A stretch of 63,729 nucleotides of DNA, from NCBI GenBank assembly GCA_048976805.1, contig JBHGUR010000037.1:1-63729 (forward strand). The letters run 5' to 3'. Origin of the DNA: Ectobacillus sp048976805 (GTDB taxonomy: Bacteria > Bacillota > Bacilli > Bacillales > Bacillaceae_G). Shown piece by piece: positions 58,280-63,729 of the stretch. The number at the start of each line of letters is the position of its first letter. The first letter of the stretch is position 1. A program made the position numbers and the translations under genes. Below the pieces are notes generated by a model. The model ran no database searches, was not told the origin of the DNA, and worked only from the letters and a program-made list of their open reading frames with translations.

Positions 58280-60016
58280 TTACCGAAGCATATGCTGTGA
58301 CAGGAGTTCGCGCTTTGCCAATATTTCCTCTATTACCTTCAGCAAATCCGCCTCGATATGATCCATAGGATGCTTAGGACTTAACTGTACAACCCGAATG
58401 TCATGATCATCATATTTTTTTGAGACCGGATAATTGTTATAAAGATTCGGGTGTATCGCCCATACTTCATGAACAGGGCGTATATAGCGCGCCTCCTTTA
58501 TGCCGAATAGAAAGTTAGACTTACATGAAACCGCATATTGAACAAGCTTTCTCATCGTCGACGTTTTTTGGCTGACTTTCGTTACATCCCATATGTGGTA
58601 AAGCGGCCGGTATTTAAAATCAAACAGCAGACTTCCCATATATATATCCTCATGAAAAAAATCCATCCTCATATCAGGTTTATTATGGGTGCTCTCTGTA
58701 AATAGCGGATTATCATAATCGGAATCCTCGCTATTTAAAGGGATTTCCCCCTCGTAAACGAAGTGCAGTTTAATATCCCCTTTTCGCAGGATAAGCTTTG
58801 TATTTTCCTGAAGCGTTGGGACTACATCCTCCATTTGAATGAACGAATCAGAGAAAATCCATCCGGCAACCGGAACAAATTGAAGCTTTTCAATTAAAAT
58901 TTGCAAAAATTGAATAAAGCCCCAAATTTCATATAGCTTGTCCGTCCGCTTCCAGCGCAGGCTGTGTGACGGACGCAACTCTGCTTTCGTTTCATTTTTA
59001 AATTCGCGGTACATTTGGAATACTGCCCGATAGCGGAAATCTGTGTGTACCGCATGAGGCAAAGCAGCCGTATCTGCACGCTGAACATCCGCGAACCAAG
59101 GGGCTGATTCTAATAGAAAAAAGGCTTTTTGCAGCTTTTGAATTTTCGCAGCTACCTCGGCAGCCTGTTGCATTTCTTGCCTCAATGCACTCCATTTAGC
59201 TTCGCCGCCCTGATGCTGCTCAATCTCTTCCTGCATGGCACGCAATTCTTTCCTGACAAAGGCCGCCATTTTTTTTAGCCAACGATTTTCAGGCAAATCA
59301 TAATTCACCTGCTGTATTGGCACTTTCAATTCATGTTGCCGCTCCGGATGCTGCAATTGATGGGCTACCGTTGCAGCATCTATTTTCTTTGCCTGGTGTT
59401 TGGGAACGATTGTGTACTCCTTTTTCGTTCTGTAATTTGCTTTTGCAGCCAAATCAATTACAGCTGGCAGCACATTCCGATAATGCTTTTCCAGTATCCG
59501 ATGCTTAACGTAAAAATGATTACGGCCGTTTACACGAAAAGCGCTCCAAGCATTGTTTTTTTGCAATACAATTTCACGGGCCAACCCTTTTAAAAAGCCT
59601 TCTATTTCATCCTTCATTACTTGAAGCTGGCTCTCGGTCATTTGTTTCGGTACGACGCGCACCATCGTATAATACCAATTCCTGCGGCAATACACCTTTA
59701 TAAGGTAATCTCCGGGAATAAGCGGAAAGCTATCATGCGAGAATAAAAGCTTACTATGAAGAGACGGACGTAAATACGGTTCCCCTTCTTCTTCGGCAAA
59801 TACCTTTATCGCGGCTCCCTCCAGCCCTTCCATATATAATCGGCTATCTTCTTCATCGCTTTGAAATAATACTGCTACATCTACATTTTCAAGAATTGTT
59901 ATATACACTTGTTCCGGGATATCGTACTCATCTTTATAAAAAAATGGGAGCTCCACAGGGCGGCCATGCTGCTCAAACACTAAAGAAAAGGGGACAAGCT
60001 CAGTACGTATAACCAT
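58280..60016 (-). CDS. McrC-like nuclease, DUF2357 family
   Basis: A 578-aa protein. The N-terminal domain (1-190) is the DUF2357 beta region. PENRWLKKM (242-250) matches the conserved N-R-hydrophobic-x-K block, YEIWGFIQ (362-369) follows, and the PD-(D/E)XK site is KPDMRMDF (446-453) with LLFDFKYR (463-470). This is the DNA-cleaving partner of McrB-like ATPases. It overlaps the ATPase gene by 17 nt. It ends about 40 nt after the visible catalytic domain in the usual way. No residue is missing. Confidence 0.92.
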   Translation of the reverse strand: MVIRTELVPFSLVFEQHGRPVELPFFYKDEYDIPEQVYITILENVDVAVLFQSDEEDSRLYMEGLEGAAIKVFAEEEGEPYLRPSLHSKLLFSHDSFPLIPGDYLIKVYCRRNWYYTMVRVVPKQMTESQLQVMKDEIEGFLKGLAREIVLQKNNAWSAFRVNGRNHFYVKHRILEKHYRNVLPAVIDLAAKANYRTKKEYTIVPKHQAKKIDAATVAHQLQHPERQHELKVPIQQVNYDLPENRWLKKMAAFVRKELRAMQEEIEQHQGGEAKWSALRQEMQQAAEVAAKIQKLQKAFFLLESAPWFADVQRADTAALPHAVHTDFRYRAVFQMYREFKNETKAELRPSHSLRWKRTDKLYEIWGFIQFLQILIEKLQFVPVAGWIFSDSFIQMEDVVPTLQENTKLILRKGDIKLHFVYEGEIPLNSEDSDYDNPLFTESTHNKPDMRMDFFHEDIYMGSLLFDFKYRPLYHIWDVTKVSQKTSTMRKLVQYAVSCKSNFLFGIKEARYIRPVHEVWAIHPNLYNNYPVSKKYDDHDIRVVQLSPKHPMDHIEADLLKVIEEILAKRELLSQHMLR

Positions 60017-61964
60017 TGAATTTCAACTCTTTTGCTTTTTGTTTGATTGCCGCCGTTGTTTTTGTAAAATGGGAGAGAGCGCGGTATTGATGCAAAATAT
60101 GAATAAGCTTTGAAGATACGACGTCATCCTTTTCCGCATCATACATGCCGATAAAATACCGCCATACATCCTCTGACCCTCTTATTTTCGTTAATACGCG
60201 CTGTACAAGCTGCAAATCCAGCGCATCTTCCCGTGATAAATACGGATTGGAGGGCAGGTTTTTCAAATAGAGATCGATTTGCTTAACGATCCGCGGGCCA
60301 ATTCCTGCCTTATGATCCACCGCCTGCAGCGCTTGGTGGATATCCCACAACAAATCTGTTTCCGCCTCCGATAATTGCAAAGCTGCATCCGTATGCTGAA
60401 ATGCACGGTAGGTTTGATAATTGATTTCCTGCTCCATATAGCCCCAGTCCCTCTGTCCATCTTTATAACGGGCAAGCAGGGAATACTTTAAGACCTCTAG
60501 CGTAATCACATTCGCCCGATCAAGTACTTTATCAGAAAAATGATAAGTAGATTCGTCTACGTTGACCGTACCGACAAACATTACATTATCTCCAATCATA
60601 ACGGTCGGCGGATACTGCGCCGCATTATACAGCTTGCTTTCCAAATTATCATTGTAAAGACGAAGAACCCGCCTGTTCTCTTGCATTTCAAGTACGGATA
60701 AAAATTGTGAGAAATAATGCTCTACCCTGGCGAGGTTCATCTCATCAAAAGCAACGATATAGAGCTTGCTGTCCCTGTTTTCTTCCTTCGATGCCTCAAT
60801 CAAAAGATCAATAAGGCCCGAATCGCTCGGGCGGTAAATCATATGCAGTAAATCCGCATACCCGATGATGTCCGTATCGTCCGTCCAAGATGGCTTTACC
60901 GGAATGATAAGCATTTGCTCATTATTATGAATGCCCAGCGCTTTCGCATAAGCATGAATGAGCCTTGACTTGCCGATTCCACTCATGCCTTGTAGAATAA
61001 CAAGTTTTGAAACCTTCATTGCGGTGTGAAAATTAACAATATCTTTTTCACTATATAGCAATCCATTCTCTTTCGTTACGTGAATAAAATGCTCAAGAAA
61101 CCGTTCCTCATCATGGCACTTCCTGTGATTTTCTTGTATTAAAACCGGGTGCTGCGCCGCTATCGGCTCTGCCGCTGCTGCCGCTTCTTGCTTTCCCTCT
61201 ATACATAAAATTTCCTCAAGCTTCCTTGCATCTTCACCTTGCATCAACATATGCAAACTGTCATATATATAAGCGTCCAAAAACGCCAATGAAACGGAAG
61301 CTTCATACATCTCATCAAGCCACTCCTCCGGCACAACATGGGCCTTTGCCGGCTCTGCCGCCGAAAAACAAAAGCCTCCATGCGCATAAGAATGGCTTGA
61401 AAAAGGACCTAGCGCATATACGGTACTTTCATTTTCCTTCCAAAAAATAAATGAAGGCGTATCGCTGCTGTCTGTAGATATTTTTTCAATCTTCCCGATA
61501 TGTTTCTTTGCCGCAATCCGCTTGCAGAACTCCATAAAGGAATATCCATGCTCTTTCTCGCTGTAAATCGGAACCGGGATAAATACATGCTTGCTTTGAA
61601 AGGAATCTGCTTTGCGAAGCAGCATAATCTCTTTAGCCAAATATATATCGTTAGAGGGGGTCACCTTTTTGGCAGGAAGAAACACAATCAAGTAATTCTC
61701 CAAAAACTTTCGCAATTTCTCTTCCCTCATATAGTCCGGTTCAGTCAGCTTGTCCTCAAACCCGAATTTCTCCAGCTCTGTAGCATAACACGTAAAAAAA
61801 GATTGATCAGGGAAATGCTCCGGCTTCGTTGACACTCTCCTAATCCAAAATTGAACCGTATTTTGGCTATTGATAAATACACTTTTCGACTTGCCGAACT
61901 CTACTTCCACATCATGATTTGAAGCGATCGTTCCCAACAAACAAAACCCCCATTGCTTTAACAT
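60000..61964 (-). CDS. McrB-like AAA+ ATPase
   Basis: A 654-aa protein from ATG 61964 (GGGAGGG 6 nt upstream; a GTG at 61979 also exists). The N-terminal ~280 residues are a unique domain with no recognised fold. Walker A is GMSGIGKS (about 326-333), Walker B AFDEMNLARVEHYFSQFLSV, the McrB-signature-like loop VGTVNVDEST (NxxD), and DRAN as the arginine finger region. Nucleotide (ATP or GTP) is not decided. The N-terminal domain presumably gives target recognition. It overlaps the coiled-coil gene by 7 nt and the nuclease gene by 17 nt. Confidence 0.93.
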   Translation of the reverse strand: MLKQWGFCLLGTIASNHDVEVEFGKSKSVFINSQNTVQFWIRRVSTKPEHFPDQSFFTCYATELEKFGFEDKLTEPDYMREEKLRKFLENYLIVFLPAKKVTPSNDIYLAKEIMLLRKADSFQSKHVFIPVPIYSEKEHGYSFMEFCKRIAAKKHIGKIEKISTDSSDTPSFIFWKENESTVYALGPFSSHSYAHGGFCFSAAEPAKAHVVPEEWLDEMYEASVSLAFLDAYIYDSLHMLMQGEDARKLEEILCIEGKQEAAAAAEPIAAQHPVLIQENHRKCHDEERFLEHFIHVTKENGLLYSEKDIVNFHTAMKVSKLVILQGMSGIGKSRLIHAYAKALGIHNNEQMLIIPVKPSWTDDTDIIGYADLLHMIYRPSDSGLIDLLIEASKEENRDSKLYIVAFDEMNLARVEHYFSQFLSVLEMQENRRVLRLYNDNLESKLYNAAQYPPTVMIGDNVMFVGTVNVDESTYHFSDKVLDRANVITLEVLKYSLLARYKDGQRDWGYMEQEINYQTYRAFQHTDAALQLSEAETDLLWDIHQALQAVDHKAGIGPRIVKQIDLYLKNLPSNPYLSREDALDLQLVQRVLTKIRGSEDVWRYFIGMYDAEKDDVVSSKLIHILHQYRALSHFTKTTAAIKQKAKELKFNGYTY

Positions 61965-63022
61965 ACCGAGCCCTCCCACTGCAAAAATTCATGCATATTA
62001 TAAAACTCCTTCAGCTTTTTTCCTTCTACCCTCTTCTTTACCTTTCGCAAACTGGACGGTGTCATGGAAAACCGCATTAAACATATATAACGGAAAGCCG
62101 TAAATGTATGTTCCTCTAATGCTTGTTCAATCGTTTCTAATGGAAAAACCGTATACTTTTCAGAGGAAACAAGACTTTCATTTACATCTCCAAGAATAGC
62201 GATTTTATGCTGTTCATCAGGCGCTGCACCTTCCCATGCTACCTTCTTTGACTGGGCAGATAATGTTAAGCATAGAGCGTTTAATCGATTAATCTCTTCC
62301 TGCTTTGCTTGTATAGCATTTATCTTCTCCTGCACTTCTTCATTTTTCTGCTTTATTTCCTTATCCATTTCTGCAATTTTTTGCTTTTGTTCGATACATT
62401 GCGCCTCATATATATCGCTTTGTTTCTTCAAATCATATATTTGTTTTTTTAAATTGTGCATTTCATGCTCGCGTTTTTTTATTTCCTTCTCTTTATTCCC
62501 TATGTGTTGCTCTAAGCTATTCAATTTTGCCGCATATTGGATGTTTTTTGTTTCTTGCTTTTTCAGCTTCTCTTCTAAATCCCGAATAATAGCTTGCAGC
62601 GGCTTTATATAATCATCTTCCTGCTTTACTTGCGGTTCCAGGGAAACCGCTTGCCCTGCCTTTATATGGTTAGTATATAATTCAATCGCCCATTCCTCTT
62701 TTCCTTCTTCATCCGTACTCAGAAGAAAAGCAAGTATCTCAATTGCTTTTTCCCGATCCGCCATCTCAACGTGCAGCTGCTCCTTCGTCATCGCCGAGTA
62801 AGAATTTCTCCCATCATCTGCACCTTTCCGCAATGTAGCCTTTATTCGTTTCAATGTTTTCGGATTTAGCAACTCGGCTATAATTCTTATTTTCATTTGC
62901 TTCACCATAGGCTTCCTAATTTTTCGGAATCCGTCTACATTTATCTGGCTTTTTATAATTAAATCATATAAGTTTTCTTCATTAAGCTCTTGAAAAATCC
63001 ATTTCCAAATCTCCTTTTGCAT
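61958..63022 (-). CDS. Coiled-coil protein of McrBC-like operon
   Basis: A 354-aa protein, first in the operon. The N-terminal 120 residues are helical and basic (WKWIFQELNEENLYDLIIKS, KQMKIRIIAELLNPKTLKRI). About 130-250 is a continuous coiled coil (IRDLEEKLKKQETKNIQYAA, HNLKKQIYDLKKQSDIYEAQ, EINRLNALCLTL). A C-terminal domain of ~90 residues follows (VFPLETIEQALEEHTFTAFR). Coiled-coil plus McrB plus McrC arrangements are known as CoCoNuT-type systems. It could bring RNA or DNA partners to the ATPase. AGGAGG lies 8 nt before ATG 63022. Confidence 0.75.
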   Translation of the reverse strand: MQKEIWKWIFQELNEENLYDLIIKSQINVDGFRKIRKPMVKQMKIRIIAELLNPKTLKRIKATLRKGADDGRNSYSAMTKEQLHVEMADREKAIEILAFLLSTDEEGKEEWAIELYTNHIKAGQAVSLEPQVKQEDDYIKPLQAIIRDLEEKLKKQETKNIQYAAKLNSLEQHIGNKEKEIKKREHEMHNLKKQIYDLKKQSDIYEAQCIEQKQKIAEMDKEIKQKNEEVQEKINAIQAKQEEINRLNALCLTLSAQSKKVAWEGAAPDEQHKIAILGDVNESLVSSEKYTVFPLETIEQALEEHTFTAFRYICLMRFSMTPSSLRKVKKRVEGKKLKEFYNMHEFLQWEGSVC

Positions 63023-63057
63023 GCACGTTTCCTCCTAATCTTTTACTCCTATAAACT

Positions 63058-63233
63058 GGCTCTGTTAAAGGCTCATGTTGATTTTGATTGATTTGTTGAT
63101 TTGGAGGCAACTCCAGCGGGAAAAGCGGGACATCCGAGACCCTGGACTGAGCGTAGCGAGGGAAACGGCTCGGCCCCGCCCGCGGAAAGCGTCCGCCTGT
63201 AGTGGAAAATCAACAATCAAGTTTAACAGAGCC
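63058..63233 (+). repeat. Family A element, long form (A7)
   Basis: A 176-bp element, GGCTCTGTTAAAGG to TTTAACAGAGCC, with flanks TATAAACT and TATAAATT (seven of eight match). It ends 36 nt before the start of the coiled-coil gene. The rest of 63234-63400 shows no gene. Confidence 0.92.
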
Positions 63234-63404
63234 TATAAATTAGAAAGCGCTTACTATATCCGATTCAATCTATAGCACTCCTTTTCATGAAAGCTATACA
63301 TCCACAATTCCTTCTAATGGAACAAAAACATCCGGCAACGCGCAAAAGCAGGCAAATTCTTATAGTAATTTACGCAGGGGTAAAGCGCGTGCCAATGCCG
63401 GTTT

Positions 63405-63600
63405 GCCCGAAATAGTACAGTGAACTACCCACCACTTAGCGACTGACGCCGCTTGAAGTGGGGGCTTCCAAAGACCGAAAGATCGTCTTCTTCTTTTATT
63501 GCTCCTTCGCTCACAAACGTAAAAGTTCATGTCCAGAGCCTTACATTCGCGGTGTTCCTACCGCTACTGAAACCGATAGAAATTACACAGCTAAAGAGTG
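63405..63600 (-). ncRNA. Predicted omega-RNA and right end of an IS200/IS605-type element
   Basis: The sequence downstream of tnpB on the minus strand ends with GGAAGCCCCCACTTCAAGCG, a hairpin GGCGTCAGTCGCTAAG, and GTGGTGGGTAGTTCAC. This is the usual right-end scaffold of omega-RNA. The first bases outside the element, from 63419 (TGTACTATTTCGGGCAAACC), would be its guide. The exact end is inferred. Confidence 0.75.
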
Positions 63601-63729
63601 CTGAGGTAATGCTGCAAACCCGTATTGCTTCAAATTACAAGCGGCATTATAATCTCTATCGGTTTTTGCACCACATTCGGTACAGTGATACGTCCTTTCG
63701 GACAAAAGTAGTGTTTCTTTTTTATGTCC
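63583..63729 (-). CDS. tnpB: TnpB, RNA-guided endonuclease, C-terminus only
   Basis: A 48-residue C-terminal fragment, running off the right edge. It has the last zinc-finger pair YHCTECGAKT and the RuvC III block DRDYNAACNLKQYG, then ends PQHSLAV. Both are diagnostic of TnpB of IS200/IS605 elements. The rest of the gene and any tnpA lie outside the window. It is a programmable nuclease guided by the RNA read through its 3' end. Confidence 0.92.
   Translation of the reverse strand, partial: GHKKETLLLSERTYHCTECGAKTDRDYNAACNLKQYGFAALPQHSLAV

Noticed and set aside
1..63729. CRISPR arrays, tRNA and rRNA genes
   Set aside because: No regularly spaced repeat with unique spacers and no tRNA or rRNA signature was seen; dispersed repeats have irregular spacing.

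Overview
The window is from a low-GC Gram-positive endospore former of the Bacillaceae. The evidence is a chromosomal backbone in Bacillus subtilis order (yfjO, yfjP, pdaA/yfjS, an SE1561-type gene, yfkAB, yfkD, yfkE, yfkH, yfkJ, yfkK), strong AGGAGG-type ribosome binding sites, a TPP riboswitch on thiT, a proline-type T-box, and a type VII secretion (T7SSb-like) locus. No rRNA or tRNA gene and no CRISPR array was seen.

Layout. (1) 1-5.6 kb, minus strand, AT-rich: the DNA-replication module of a prophage or phage-like element (sigma-like regulator, two small genes, DUF2800, DUF2815, then a phage family A DNA polymerase running off the left edge). The polymerase is split by an intein in its O-helix, and a zinc-finger/HNH homing endonuclease gene with its own Shine-Dalgarno lies in a different reading frame inside that intein. 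(2) 5.9-15.3 kb, minus: a type I restriction-modification operon (Phd/YefM-like gene, hsdM with a long C-terminal extension, hsdS, hsdR) coupled to a YgjP-type metallopeptidase and an ImmA/IrrE-type protein. (3) 15.7-34.9 kb: chromosomal housekeeping genes (rRNA methyltransferase, DNA glycosylase, PdaA, class I fumarase, YfkAB, YfkD, YczE-type protein, Ca2+/H+ exchanger, DedA, DMT permease, P-type metal ATPase, YfkH/J/K, ThiT). (4) 35.0-50.8 kb, minus: a noncanonical type VII-like operon (DUF4176 protein, VWA, PP2C phosphatase, YukD/EsaB, EssC ATPase, WXG100, a kinase-TM-TPR protein, a TPR lipoprotein), preceded by a candidate effector/immunity pair and a TerD gene. (5) 51-57.3 kb: proS with T-box, an MFS permease, a YhfP-type oxidoreductase and a thioredoxin-like gene, all separated by repeats. 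(6) 57.3-63.7 kb, minus: a lipoprotein, then a three-gene McrBC-like operon (coiled-coil protein, AAA+ ATPase, DUF2357/McrC nuclease), ending in the 3' end of a tnpB gene with its predicted omega-RNA.

From 20 to 63 kb the backbone carries two families of short non-autonomous elements (A, 127-185 bp, seven copies; B, about 212-250 bp, five copies). They share GGCTCTGTTAAA-type termini and several copies have 8-bp target duplications. A third family (C, two copies) shares the core of B but has other ends. They sit in leaders and operon junctions, including a side-by-side pair between the T-box and proS, one copy just upstream of the McrBC-like operon, and one that supplies the last codons of essC.

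How the parts fit together: regions 2, 6 and the tnpB end are genome-defence or mobile functions. Region 4 looks like a secretion machine controlled by reversible protein phosphorylation, with a membrane-active cargo and its immunity protein next door. The strongest candidate for something undescribed is the intein with an out-of-frame, independently initiated endonuclease gene.
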